A stretch of 35,312 nucleotides of DNA from Clostridium sp. SM-530-WT-3G (GCF_012843905.1 NZ_JABAGC010000037.1:1-35312); one strand, 5' to 3'. Shown: positions 24,615-32,948, numbered from the stretch's first letter. Numbers and translations are program-made. Notes: generated by a model from the letters alone, not told the origin.

Positions 24615-26642
24615 ATGAAAGGGAAAAAGAATATATACATAATTGTAGGAACACTTGTAGTTATAGTTCCTTTGATTGTGTGTATTTGTGCATGGTTCAT
24701 TTATAATAGTACACATAAACCGGAAGCTAAGTTAAATGAGTATGTAACTTTACTGCAAAATAGTCAATATGAAGATATGTACGAGCTTTTGGATAGTACT
24801 TCAAAAGCAAAAATATCACAGGAGGATTTTGTAGCAAGAAACAAAAATATTTATTCTGGAATTGAAGCTAAAGATATTCAAGTAAATATAACTGGTATTG
24901 AGAAGAATGGAGACACATCAACTATAAGCTATGGTACTACTATGAATACGATAGCAGGAGAATTAGAATTTTCAAATAAAATAAAGCTGAAAAAAGAGCT
25001 AGGTAAGGGTTATGGAGTTATGTGGAGTTCAAAAGCCATCTTTCCTGAACTAGAGGATTCAGATAAAGTACGAGTGAATACATTAAAATCTAGAAGAGGA
25101 GCTATTATAGATAGAAATGGTGTAGAACTTGCTAAAGATTCATATTTATCGAATGTTGGGATTGTACCAGGTAAGCTTGGTTCAGATAAGAATAATAGTA
25201 TAAATAAAATTGCTTCTATATTAGGAATGAGTGAAGACAAAATAAATAAAAAACTTCAAGCTGATTATGTTAAAGACGATATGTTTGTACCAATTAAGGA
25301 TATACCTTATGGAAGTGAAAAGGTAGTAGAACTTTTACAGATACCAGGTGTTATGATAAAAGAAAAGGATTCGAGGGTTTATGCTTATGGAATGGAAACT
25401 GCACATCTTGTTGGATATGTACAAGCTATAAATGCTGATGAATTAAAAGAAAAAGTGGACATGGAGTATACAGAAAATTCTGTAATAGGAAAAACTGGTC
25501 TTGAAAAGTATTATGAAGATACACTAAGAGGCATTGATGGAGCTGAGATATACATTCAAAATAGCGAAGGTGAAAAAAAGAATACAATTATTAAGAAAGA
25601 AGCTAAGCATGGAACTGATTTGTGCTTAAATATTGATATAAATATACAGAAAAAACTTTATGAAAAATTAGGAAATGATAAAGGTACAGCAGTGGTTATG
25701 AATCCAGATACAGGAGAAGTATTAGGCCTTGCAAGTACACCATCTTATAACTCTAATGATTTTATATTAGGATTAAGTGAGGATAAGTGGAATAATTTAA
25801 ATAATGATCCTAAAAAGCCTTTATATAATAGATTTCAGGCAACAGCAGCACCTGGGTCATCTTTTAAACCTATTATAGGCGCAATTGGGTTAGAAGCAGG
25901 AAAAATAGATCCAGCTACAAATAAAGATATTAATGGACTAAGCTGGCAGAAGGATTCGAGTTGGGGAAATTATAATGTTACAAGAGTATCAGAATATGGT
26001 GAAGCAAATTTAACAAATGCATTAATATATTCAGATAATATATACTTTGCACAAGCAGCTTTAGACATAGGAAAAGATTTAATGAAAGAAAAGCTTAATG
26101 CTTTTGGAATTGGAGAAAAAATACCATTTGAATATCCTTTATATAATTCACAGATTTCATCTAGTGGAGATTTTTCAAATGAAGTTCAATTGGCAGATAG
26201 TGGGTATGGACAAGGAGAAGTATTAATTAATCCAGTACAGCTTGCTTCATTATATACTATGTTTGAAAATGAGGGTAACATTTTAACTCCAATCCTAACT
26301 AAAAATAATGATGGTCCAAAGATTTGGAGAGAAAATGTTGTATCCAAGGAAAATAGTAATATTATACTAAATGACCTTAAACAGATAGTTGAAAATCCAC
26401 AAGGGACTGGCCATCAGGCATATACACCAGGACTTGAAATAGCTGGTAAAACAGGAACTGCTGAAATAAAGCAGTCACAAGATGATACTACTGGAACAGA
26501 GCTTGGTTGGTTTGTTGGTATGACTACAAATAAGAAACCTAATAATTTACTTGTTGTAATGATGGTAGAAGATGTTAAAGATAGAGGTGGAAGCCATTAT
26601 GTTGTTCCTAAAGTAAAAGATATTTTAGAAATGGTAAGATAA
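24615..26642 (+). CDS. Class B penicillin-binding protein with MecA-type N-terminal domain
   Basis: Peptidoglycan transpeptidase of 675 residues anchored by one N-terminal helix (about 6-29) and working outside the membrane. An NTF2-like MecA_N domain (about 35-145) is followed by a dimerisation/pedestal region (RRGAIIDRNGVELA near 160; GKTGLEKYYEDTLRG near 295) and the transpeptidase domain. The active site is complete: S414-x-x-K417 in APGSSFKP, S473-D-N475 in YSDNIYF, and K612-T-G in GKTGTAE. Closest in layout to B. subtilis PbpC (PBP3) and staphylococcal MecA, a group often poorly sensitive to beta-lactams. No beta-lactam-sensing genes adjoin it, so a housekeeping or sporulation role is more likely than acquired resistance. 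AAAGGA precedes the ATG. Confidence 0.92.
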   Translation: MKGKKNIYIIVGTLVVIVPLIVCICAWFIYNSTHKPEAKLNEYVTLLQNSQYEDMYELLDSTSKAKISQEDFVARNKNIYSGIEAKDIQVNITGIEKNGDTSTISYGTTMNTIAGELEFSNKIKLKKELGKGYGVMWSSKAIFPELEDSDKVRVNTLKSRRGAIIDRNGVELAKDSYLSNVGIVPGKLGSDKNNSINKIASILGMSEDKINKKLQADYVKDDMFVPIKDIPYGSEKVVELLQIPGVMIKEKDSRVYAYGMETAHLVGYVQAINADELKEKVDMEYTENSVIGKTGLEKYYEDTLRGIDGAEIYIQNSEGEKKNTIIKKEAKHGTDLCLNIDINIQKKLYEKLGNDKGTAVVMNPDTGEVLGLASTPSYNSNDFILGLSEDKWNNLNNDPKKPLYNRFQATAAPGSSFKPIIGAIGLEAGKIDPATNKDINGLSWQKDSSWGNYNVTRVSEYGEANLTNALIYSDNIYFAQAALDIGKDLMKEKLNAFGIGEKIPFEYPLYNSQISSSGDFSNEVQLADSGYGQGEVLINPVQLASLYTMFENEGNILTPILTKNNDGPKIWRENVVSKENSNIILNDLKQIVENPQGTGHQAYTPGLEIAGKTGTAEIKQSQDDTTGTELGWFVGMTTNKKPNNLLVVMMVEDVKDRGGSHYVVPKVKDILEMVR

Positions 26643-26664
26643 AAGTAATAATATAAAAGTAATA

Positions 26665-26722
26665 ATATAAAAGAGCTTGTCGTATTAGTATGTAGAAATA
26701 ATATCGACAAGCTCTTTTATAT
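26665..26722. terminator. Bidirectional terminator between the PBP and hydrogenase genes
   Basis: Eighteen-base perfect arms (26665-26682, 26705-26722; core AAAAGAGCTTGTCG) with A and T runs on both sides serve the two convergent genes. The right arm just touches the hydrogenase stop codon. A 14-bp unit (ATAAAAGTAATAAT) is repeated twice in tandem just left of it, 26640-26667. Confidence 0.9.
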
Positions 26723-28071
26723 CAGAATTTTCTTTCAAGTATTGATGTTTTGCCATGATCCTTAAAATCATCAATTGTATTAATTCCTAGTTGATTAAGT
26801 ATTTTATCTAGTGTATCACTATGAAGAGGAACTTTTATAGGTGAATCATAAGCAAGTTTATCTAGTTGATCTTTTCCAGATTCAGCTGGAATTAATGTTT
26901 TAGGTCCTCCAACACAGCCTCCAACACATCCCATTCCTTCAATGAAATTACCATCAAGAGAACCTTCTAAAGCACATTTCAATACTTCTTTACATTCTTT
27001 TACCCCTGAAGCTTTAACTGCTTTAAATGATTTATGTTTTTTAGGAAATAATTCTTCAATAATTTCAGATATAGAAATTGAAACACCTCCACTTCGACCA
27101 TATAACCTGCCACCTTTTGATACATAATCTCTAGTTGGAATTCCATTAAGAGTAGAAACATCAATATTTAATGCATTGAATATTTCATCTACTTCAGCGT
27201 AGGTTAAAACAAAATCAATAACACCTTTAAGATCCTTTTCTTTTGCTTCAGCTTTTTTTGCAATACAAGGACCAATAAATACAACTTTAGCTTCAGGATT
27301 TAATTTTTTTATTATTCTTCCCGCAACTACCATTGGAGAAGCTGATGGGGAAAGGTCAGGTACTAGTTCTTTATATATTTTTCTTATCATTCCTACCCAC
27401 ATAGGACAGCAGCACGAAGTAATCATAAAATCATTCTTATCATTAATATGAGCATCAAACTCTACTGCCTCTTTTATAGATAATATATCTGCAGCAAAAG
27501 CAACTTCAATCATATCAGTAAATCCCATTTTTATAAATGCCTCACGAAGCATATCCATAGTGACATTTGAACCAAACTGACCCATTATTGATGGAGCAAC
27601 CTCAGCAATTACAGTTTTATTATTGTGTATTAAGTCCAAAACAGGAATATATTCAACTTTATCTAAAATCCTTCCGTTTTTACATGCATCTACGCATAGA
27701 CCACAGTTTACACATAAATTAGGATCTATATAAGTTGTCTTATCATCATTGTCATACTTTATAGCTTCAAATGGGCATGCTGCTTCACAACTATATTTAT
27801 CATCTTTATTTTTGGTGCATGGAGTAGAACAGCATTCAAGTTTTTCAACAATCCTTTTATTTATTGAATATTGTGTTATTGCTTTTTTTAAATTGTGTAA
27901 ATAATTATTATCAAACTTTATGTCAACTCCACATAATGAAGTGATTATTTTAAAAGTTTCTTGGGGAGATTTTTCATGACAAACCATGATTTTTGATAGA
28001 GTTTCATCAAAATTTCCATCATAGTATGATTTAACTAGTTCATCAAATAAATCATTATATTTATTATTCAT
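26722..28071 (-). CDS. [FeFe] hydrogenase, group B (CpIII-like)
   Basis: 449 residues. N-terminal helical region of about 75 residues, then two [4Fe-4S] sites (C80/C81, C85, C95, C99; C120, C123, C126, C130), then the H-cluster domain. H-cluster ligands are C220 in TSCCCPMW, C269 in GPCIAKK, and C382/C386 in MGCVGGCVGGP. Classic group A enzymes have TSCCPxW and MPCxxK; the extra cysteine and GPC/MGC variants are the pattern I know for group B, such as C. pasteurianum hydrogenase III. Probably exchanges electrons with ferredoxin; hydrogen uptake or sensing is as likely as evolution. The start follows only a weak GGTG site. Monocistronic; maturases HydEFG are not in the window. Confidence 0.88.
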   Translation of the reverse strand: MNNKYNDLFDELVKSYYDGNFDETLSKIMVCHEKSPQETFKIITSLCGVDIKFDNNYLHNLKKAITQYSINKRIVEKLECCSTPCTKNKDDKYSCEAACPFEAIKYDNDDKTTYIDPNLCVNCGLCVDACKNGRILDKVEYIPVLDLIHNNKTVIAEVAPSIMGQFGSNVTMDMLREAFIKMGFTDMIEVAFAADILSIKEAVEFDAHINDKNDFMITSCCCPMWVGMIRKIYKELVPDLSPSASPMVVAGRIIKKLNPEAKVVFIGPCIAKKAEAKEKDLKGVIDFVLTYAEVDEIFNALNIDVSTLNGIPTRDYVSKGGRLYGRSGGVSISISEIIEELFPKKHKSFKAVKASGVKECKEVLKCALEGSLDGNFIEGMGCVGGCVGGPKTLIPAESGKDQLDKLAYDSPIKVPLHSDTLDKILNQLGINTIDDFKDHGKTSILERKF

Positions 28072-28272
28072 AAGACACCGACTTTCTAAAATTATATTTA
28101 TATATATAAATAGTATGTATAATTTGTTTTTATTAATACAAAGATTTATATAAGAAAAAGAAAAATATAATTATATATACATAAGCTTTAAAAATATAAA
28201 TATATTTGATACAATTTACAATATAAGGGTATTAGATTTGAGTAAATTTATAATAATATGTAGGGGGAAAAT

Positions 28273-28914
28273 ATGATCAGATACAAGAAAGTTTCAATAA
28301 TATTAATTGCTGCTATTGCTTCAATAATCCCATATTCAGCATTTGCAGTTGACACATCAAAAGTTATGGTAGGTAATAATAAACAGATAATAAGTAATGA
28401 CAAAGAAAGTAATATTGTTGCAGACAATAATGAATTAGATAATACTTCAAAGATAGATACTTCTGATACAGATATGAAATATTCAGGAGTAAATTTTGGC
28501 TGGAAAAAGAATAATGATGGAACATATAGTCTTTTTGATAGTAAAGGAAATATGGTCAAATCAGATTGGTGTAAAGTAGATGGAAAGTGGTACTATTTTA
28601 ATGACAGTGGAATAATACAGAATGGATGGATAAAATATGATGGCGGATGGTTTTATTTAGATAGTAATGGAAATCCTAAAACTGGATGGACTAGTCTAGG
28701 CCAAACTTGGTATTACCTTGATAATTCGGGAAAAATGCAAATAGGATGGCATAATATAAATGGAAAATGGTATTATTTCAATAATAAAGGAGAGATGTTA
28801 ACAGGGTGGCAGAAAATAAATAGCAAATGGTATTATTTTGACCATTCTGGAAAAATGCTTTCTAATACAGTAATTGATGGATATACTTTGGGGCCCAATG
28901 GTTTCTGGATATAA
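28273..28914 (+). CDS. Secreted protein with choline/cell-wall-binding repeats
   Basis: 213 residues. Signal peptide to about residue 26 (SAFA-VD). A polar, Asp/Asn/Ser-rich spacer of about 50 residues follows, then about five or six repeats of roughly 20 residues with the pattern GW-x-K-x2-G-x-WYYF-x-D/N-x2-G-x-M-x2-GW. These are the CW_binding_1 type that hold proteins to choline- or glucan-decorated walls. There is no catalytic domain, so it is a wall-bound stub, adaptor or lytic-enzyme modulator. GTAGGGGG precedes the ATG. Convergent with the cold-shock gene, sharing a terminator. Repeat identification is firm; the ligand is not. Confidence 0.85.
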   Translation: MIRYKKVSIILIAAIASIIPYSAFAVDTSKVMVGNNKQIISNDKESNIVADNNELDNTSKIDTSDTDMKYSGVNFGWKKNNDGTYSLFDSKGNMVKSDWCKVDGKWYYFNDSGIIQNGWIKYDGGWFYLDSNGNPKTGWTSLGQTWYYLDNSGKMQIGWHNINGKWYYFNNKGEMLTGWQKINSKWYYFDHSGKMLSNTVIDGYTLGPNGFWI

Positions 28915-28944
28915 TTTTATACGTTTATAAGAAACATTATGAAT

Positions 28945-28982
28945 AAAAAATCTCTGATAAAATTTAAATCAGAGATTTTTTT
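28945..28982. terminator. Shared bidirectional terminator
   Basis: AAAAAATCTCTGAT (28945-28958) and its complement (28968-28981) form a perfect 14-bp stem with A and T tracts on the two sides, between the convergent wall-protein and cold-shock genes. Confidence 0.92.
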
Positions 28983-28995
28983 GCATTATAGTTAT

Positions 28996-29205
28996 TTATA
29001 TTTTTTGAATATTTGTAGCCATTGGTCCTTTTTCGCCTTCTTGAACATAAAAAGTAACATTTTCACCTTCTTTAAGATCTTTATCAGGTCCTTTTTCTTT
29101 TATTTGTGAATGATGTGCAAATACATCATTTCCGTTATTGCAGGAAATAAATCCATATCCTCTTTCTCTATCGTACCATTTTACTACACCTGTTGTTTTA
29201 GCCAT
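28996..29205 (-). CDS. Cold-shock domain protein (CspA family)
   Basis: 69-residue single OB-fold RNA/DNA-binding protein that melts mRNA structure. MAKTTGVVKWYDRERGYGFIS carries the RNP1-type motif (GYGFIS) and DVFAHHSQI the RNP2-type motif; the aromatic surface residues W, Y, F and H are mostly kept. It differs from the commonest clostridial Csp (KGFGFI, VFVHFS) in both motifs, so it is a divergent paralogue. AAGGAG lies ahead of the ATG. A hairpin in its 5' leader (ACAGCAT / ATGCTGT, about 29230-29262) could be part of cold regulation. Confidence 0.93.
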   Translation of the reverse strand: MAKTTGVVKWYDRERGYGFISCNNGNDVFAHHSQIKEKGPDKDLKEGENVTFYVQEGEKGPMATNIQKI

Positions 29206-29312
29206 TTATATCGACTCCTTATTATTAATACAGCATAATTTAATCTTAGAAAATGCTGTTACAATAATAGTATTACAAAAAAACGCTTTAATAATCCATG
29301 TAATTTATTCTT

Positions 29313-29879
29313 TTAAATAAAAGGTGGTTTTTTCATTTTCTCATTAAATTTATTATACAGTTTAATCATATCTGGTTCATTAGAATATTTGTGGATTTCA
29401 TCAATAGGTATCCATTTGACACCACTATTTTCATCTTTTTTTACTATAAGCTCTTCATTTTCAGAAGCTTCTAAAAGATAAGCAACAGACAGATGTAAAT
29501 GAGCTGAAACGTAATTACCTCTCTTTATATGTCCTATAACTGGAAGAACATCTAGTGAAAGCATTTTATCAGAAACAGGTATGAAATGTTTTACTCCCGT
29601 TTCTTCCATGGCTTCTTTAATAGCAACATGTAGAAGGTTGCTGTCACCATCTGCATGGCCTCCAGTCCATGCCCAGGTTTTATAAATATTATGATGAATC
29701 ATTAACACCTTTGTACGATCTTTATTTACTATATATCCTGAACTTGTAATATGTGCTATTGTATTTTCTCGTGATAGAAGGTTATTATATGTATTTAAAG
29801 CATTTATAATAAGTTCTTTATCAGCTTTTTCTTGCTCATTATAAGGGATATAGTCTTTTATTTCTTTTATCCAATCCAT
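29313..29879 (-). CDS. NUDIX hydrolase
   Basis: 188-residue hydrolase of a nucleoside-diphosphate-linked substrate. The Nudix box reads GGHADGDSNLLHVAIKEAMEETG: the metal-binding KEAMEE core (REUxEE equivalent) is present, but the first glutamate is replaced by serine and the arginine by lysine, as in a subgroup with GGHADGD. An N-terminal helix and the strand HITSSGYIVNKDRTKVLMI precede the box; VKWIPIDEI follows it. Substrate unknown. Weak GAG-type binding site before the ATG. No obvious terminator between it and the cold-shock gene 108 bases downstream, so read-through is possible. Confidence 0.88.
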   Translation of the reverse strand: MDWIKEIKDYIPYNEQEKADKELIINALNTYNNLLSRENTIAHITSSGYIVNKDRTKVLMIHHNIYKTWAWTGGHADGDSNLLHVAIKEAMEETGVKHFIPVSDKMLSLDVLPVIGHIKRGNYVSAHLHLSVAYLLEASENEELIVKKDENSGVKWIPIDEIHKYSNEPDMIKLYNKFNEKMKKPPFI

Positions 29880-29980
29880 TTAATTCACTCATTTCTAATA
29901 AATATACTAAAGTAATTGTATCATTTTGGGATAAATTAGTCTATTATGTGAAGTTTTTACATAAAAAGTTGCTTGTGAAG

Positions 29981-30003
29981 CTGTTTTTAAAAAGTGTTGT
30001 TTT
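29981..30003 (-). repeat. Dispersed 23-bp repeat, copy C
   Basis: Complement of copy A with one difference (22 of 23). It lies about 100 bases upstream of the NUDIX gene, on its coding strand. Confidence 0.55.
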
Positions 30004-30087
30004 TTGATTGTGTATACTTTTGATTAAAATCAAAAATAAGGAAAAATAATCAATAAAAAAATAATTTGAATTTTCTATAATTTACTA

Positions 30088-30108
30088 CCAACATTTTTTG
30101 CAAACAGC
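30088..30108 (+). repeat. Dispersed repeat, diverged copy D
   Basis: ACCAACA-T6-GCAAACAG matches copy A at 18 of 21 positions and faces copy C. Confidence 0.35.
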
Positions 30109-30208
30109 TATTTATGGTATTTCACACAATAGTATATTACTTATACATGCTTTGAAGTATTAGAATCATTGGAATTTATATTTTGAAGCTCTATGTTTTT
30201 TATACTAT

Positions 30209-30242
30209 AAAAAGAACTACTTCAAGTTTGTGGAAGTAGTTC
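30209..30242 (-). terminator. Terminator of the small acidic protein gene
   Basis: GAACTACTTC (30214-30223) and GAAGTAGTTC (30233-30242), perfect 10 bp; on the minus strand it ends in TTTTT. Confidence 0.88.
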
Positions 30243-30255
30243 GAAAATAAATATG

Positions 30256-30432
30256 TTACCAGTCTGCATCTGGAAATGTATGAAGTGTATACGATCTTTT
30301 CATATTTTCATCATCAATATCACGTGGATCAGGGGCTTCGAAATCGTTATAATTAGGTATTGCATCATTATAGTCTGTACCTTTTGTATATTTAGTAGAT
30401 ATTATTTTTGATTTACTATAGTTATCATCCAT
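30256..30432 (-). CDS. Small acidic protein of unknown function
   Basis: 58 residues starting MDDNYSKSKIIS and ending HTFPDADW; rich in Asp, Asn and Tyr, with PDPRDIDDENMKRS in the middle. No signal, helix-forming hydrophobic segment or cysteine. It looks disordered. A good AGGAGG stands ten bases before the ATG at 30432, which decides the start over an earlier TTG at 30459, and a clean terminator follows, so it is a real gene. I do not recognise a family; small acidic sporulation proteins have similar composition. Confidence 0.65.
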   Translation of the reverse strand: MDDNYSKSKIISTKYTKGTDYNDAIPNYNDFEAPDPRDIDDENMKRSYTLHTFPDADW

Positions 30433-30650
30433 ATAAAGTAATCCTCCTAATAAGTTCAATTTTCAATAAAAGTATATCCTAAATAAAAAAATATATTCCT
30501 TACGACAATGATTGATTAATATTCGTAATAAATGGAATGTTTATAATGAAATACTTTTGCTGTATAATTATTGATATATTATAACTTTAATTGTTTTTTT
30601 AATATGCTTACATTATTAAAAAAGTTATAGTTGTTTTAGGGGGGAAAAGA

Positions 30651-31193
30651 GTGTTGACATTAGATGATGTGCAGACAATGTTTAAAAATAATGAAAGGCT
30701 AGATTTTATTTTTTTCTCAGGACATCAGAAAACATCAAATGGTATGATAACTAAAACGTGTCTTAGCCAATGGTATCAAGCTCCATTTGAAATAAATAAC
30801 ATAAAATATAAGTGTGCAGAGCAATATATGATGTGTGAAAAAGCCAGGTTGTTTAATGATGAAGAAGCATTAGATAAAATATTACAGGCATGTCATCCGA
30901 ATCAGATGAAGTTAATAGGAAGAACAATAAAGAATTTTGATGAGGATGTATGGAACGAGCATAAAATACAGATAGTTAAGGTTGCAAATCTTGGAAAGTT
31001 TTCGCAAAATCAAAAGTTAAAACGATATCTTATTAATACTGAAAATAAGATTTTAGTTAAAAATGTTCTTCATGATAATGTATGGGGAATAGGACTTTCT
31101 AAAGAAAGTGAATTGAAATATAATCCTGAAAATTGGAAGGGGGAAAATCTATTAGGCTTTATACTTATGGATGTACGGGAGATATTGCATTAA
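30651..31193 (+). CDS. NADAR domain protein (YbiA-like N-glycosidase)
   Basis: 180-residue single-domain protein. FFSGHQ, LSQWYQAPFEINNIKYKCAEQYMMCEKARLF and DNVWGIGL with NLLGFILMDVRE are the successive NADAR blocks. Known members cleave N-glycosidic bonds: YbiA-type enzymes act on early riboflavin intermediates, and others remove ADP-ribose from guanine or act near NAD-linked defence. No ADP-ribosyltransferase toxin (DarT-like) or riboflavin gene is next to it, so a repair or metabolite-cleaning role fits best. GTG start with GGGGGG six bases upstream. Monocistronic. Confidence 0.87.
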   Translation: MLTLDDVQTMFKNNERLDFIFFSGHQKTSNGMITKTCLSQWYQAPFEINNIKYKCAEQYMMCEKARLFNDEEALDKILQACHPNQMKLIGRTIKNFDEDVWNEHKIQIVKVANLGKFSQNQKLKRYLINTENKILVKNVLHDNVWGIGLSKESELKYNPENWKGENLLGFILMDVREILH

Positions 31194-31446
31194 TTTAATG
31201 ATAAAGTTAATTAAGTATGTATATTAGTGTAAGAATTAGGTATTACGTTTTGAAATAATTAAATAATTATGCTACATAAATAAATCAGAGTTGGGCAATA
31301 TTTTCTTGAGTTTGTTTTTTATTTTTATGAGAGTATTAGGCTAAATGGTAAATAACTAAACTATAAAATGAGATTTCTTTATGATATAATGTATTAATAT
31401 AATTAAGTAATTAATAATTAAATTTAAGAAAAAAGTAGGAGTACAG

Positions 31447-31872
31447 ATGAAATTAGAAAAATTAGAAAAGAAAATAAATAAGTTAGATAAGGATATAGAA
31501 GCTTTAAGAAGAGTAAAGAATTATTTATCTAATATAGATGAAATCAATGAAATAATGGAAGTCTTAAATGATGAAAGACAAGTATATGCAAATGAATTAT
31601 ATTTTGGTGATGGTACAGCATATTATGCTTGTATAGATGAAATAAGACCTTTAATAGGAAAGGAATTAGGTAAAGAAGAACAGCTTAATTTATTAGAAAT
31701 CATAAAACAAAAGCATGGTAGAAAATCTCCTAATGTAAGCAAAAAAAGTTTTGGATTAAACGCGTGGTTGAAGTTTCTTGATGTTGAATGTGAATGGAAA
31801 CCAGTTGAAGGAAATGATGATTGGGCTATTTTGGTGATTAATGGCTATATACCAAGAGTGGGGAATAATTAA
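31447..31872 (+). CDS. Unknown coiled-coil protein next to MscS
   Basis: 141 residues. The first 50 (MKLEKLEKKINKLDKDIEALRR...) form a highly charged coiled coil. A middle part follows (LYFGDGTAYYACIDEIRPLIGKELG), and a Trp-containing C-terminal part (LNAWLKFLDVECEWKPVEGN, DDWAILVINGYIPR) suggests a small globular domain. No membrane helix or signal peptide. I recognise no family. AGGAG lies five bases before the ATG. Its stop is three bases before the MscS start, so the two are almost certainly co-transcribed and may work together. Confidence 0.75.
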   Translation: MKLEKLEKKINKLDKDIEALRRVKNYLSNIDEINEIMEVLNDERQVYANELYFGDGTAYYACIDEIRPLIGKELGKEEQLNLLEIIKQKHGRKSPNVSKKSFGLNAWLKFLDVECEWKPVEGNDDWAILVINGYIPRVGNN

Positions 31873-31875
31873 CAA

Positions 31876-32745
31876 ATGGGTGATATTAAAACTAATATAG
31901 AAAAAATGTATCAAGATGGGGAGATACATGTGAAACTTTATGAAAATGTACTACAAAAATTTTTGCATTGGATTCAAACAAAGGGGATAAAAATTGTATT
32001 AGGCTTATTATTTTTATGGATAGGCTTCAAAATAATAAGAATAGTTGTTAAGAGTACTAATAGATTTTTTGAGAAAAGAAATATAGATATAACTTTAGCA
32101 TCCTTTTTGGAGAATTTTTTAAATATCAGTTTAAAACTTCTTCTTATATTAATAATAATGAATTATGTAGGATTAGCCACAAGCAGTATTGTAGCAGTTA
32201 TAGGATCGGCTGGTATTGCAATAGGTCTTGCACTTCAAGGTAGTTTATCAAATTTTGCTGGAGGTGTAATAATATTATTCTTAAGGCCTTTTAATGTTGG
32301 CGACTATATTGAAGGTGCAGGTCAAACTGGAACAATAGAAACTATTGGAATGTTCTATACTCATATGCTTACAACTGATAATAAGAGAACATTAATACCC
32401 AATGGTACTTTAGTTAATGGAATAATTACAAACTATACAGCTCAGAAGATGAGAAGAGTTGATTTAACATTTGGCGTTGGATATGAATCTGATATAAGAC
32501 ATGTAAAAGCTATTTTATATGAAATAGTTAATAAGGAGAAACTTATATTAAAAGATCCTGAACCATTTGTGGGGGTAAGTGAGCATGCTGACAGTTCTGT
32601 TAATTTTATAGTAAAAGCATGGACTAAAACAGAAGATTATTGGACTGTTTACTATGATTTACTTGAAAAAGTTAAAATAAGATTTGATGAGGAAAATATA
32701 AATATTCCTTATCCACAAATGGATGTACATTTAAAAAATGAATAA
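31876..32745 (+). CDS. Small-conductance mechanosensitive channel, MscS family
   Basis: Opens under membrane tension to release solutes after osmotic down-shock. 289 residues with three membrane helices (about 38-58, 75-97, 100-125). The pore-lining helix GSAGIAIGLALQGSLSNFAGGV has the Gly/Ala packing typical of MscS, followed by the beta domain FLRPFNVGDYIEG and IPNGTLVNGIITNYT, then the cytoplasmic vestibule. The ATG at 31876 has only a distant GGGG. An in-frame GTG at 31930 has GGGGAG six bases upstream and would remove only 18 soluble residues, so it is a serious alternative start. Confidence 0.9.
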   Translation: MGDIKTNIEKMYQDGEIHVKLYENVLQKFLHWIQTKGIKIVLGLLFLWIGFKIIRIVVKSTNRFFEKRNIDITLASFLENFLNISLKLLLILIIMNYVGLATSSIVAVIGSAGIAIGLALQGSLSNFAGGVIILFLRPFNVGDYIEGAGQTGTIETIGMFYTHMLTTDNKRTLIPNGTLVNGIITNYTAQKMRRVDLTFGVGYESDIRHVKAILYEIVNKEKLILKDPEPFVGVSEHADSSVNFIVKAWTKTEDYWTVYYDLLEKVKIRFDEENINIPYPQMDVHLKNE

Positions 32746-32764
32746 AATTATTATACAAAAAAGT

Positions 32765-32805
32765 AATAAGTGGTGTCTGTGATAAAGATCACTTATTATT
32801 TTTTT
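32765..32805 (+). terminator. Terminator of the mscS operon
   Basis: AATAAGTGGT (32765-32774) and ATCACTTATT (32788-32797), then ATTTTTTT. Confidence 0.85.
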
Positions 32806-32878
32806 ATTATATTTTTAAAAACTTATTACCCATATTAAAAATATATCAGAAATATATGATGTATGATGTTTTTTCATC

Positions 32879-32907
32879 TTGACAAATAGAGATGATGATG
32901 ATATTCT
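32879..32907 (+). promoter_or_regulatory. feo promoter
   Basis: TTGACA (32879-32884), 17-base spacer, TATTCT (32902-32907), 42 bases before feoA. Confidence 0.8.
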
Positions 32908-32915
32908 TATTTGTA

Positions 32916-32930
32916 TGAGAATGAGTATCA
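32916..32930. promoter_or_regulatory. Fur box at the feo transcription start
   Basis: TGAGAATGAGTATCA matches the 7-1-7 Fur consensus TGATAATGATTATCA at 13 of 15 positions. It covers the likely transcription start just after the -10, so iron-loaded Fur would block the operon. Confidence 0.8.
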
Positions 32931-32948
32931 ATTACAGGGGGGACGATT

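Larger units (their letters stand above)
29880..30208. other. Non-coding gap with inverted repeat copies
   Basis: No convincing gene on either strand. It contains repeat copies C and D in opposite orientation and an 18-bp near-palindrome TTTTGATTAAAATCAAAA (30018-30035) between them. The C/D pair could fold into an imperfect 20-bp hairpin with an 84-base loop. No T run follows, so it is not a normal terminator. Confidence 0.4.

Noticed and set aside
24615..26642. MecA-like PBP as an acquired methicillin-type resistance cassette
   Set aside because: Base composition matches the neighbours, no mecR/mecI or recombinase genes are present, and related PBPs are ordinary chromosomal genes in Firmicutes.
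26640..26667. Short tandem repeat as the start of a CRISPR array
   Set aside because: Two and a bit copies of a 14-bp A/T unit without spacers, next to a terminator; no cas genes.
30651..31872. NADAR protein plus the following unknown protein as a toxin-antitoxin pair
   Set aside because: They are separated by about 250 bases. The unknown gene is instead coupled to mscS, and neither shows a toxin motif.
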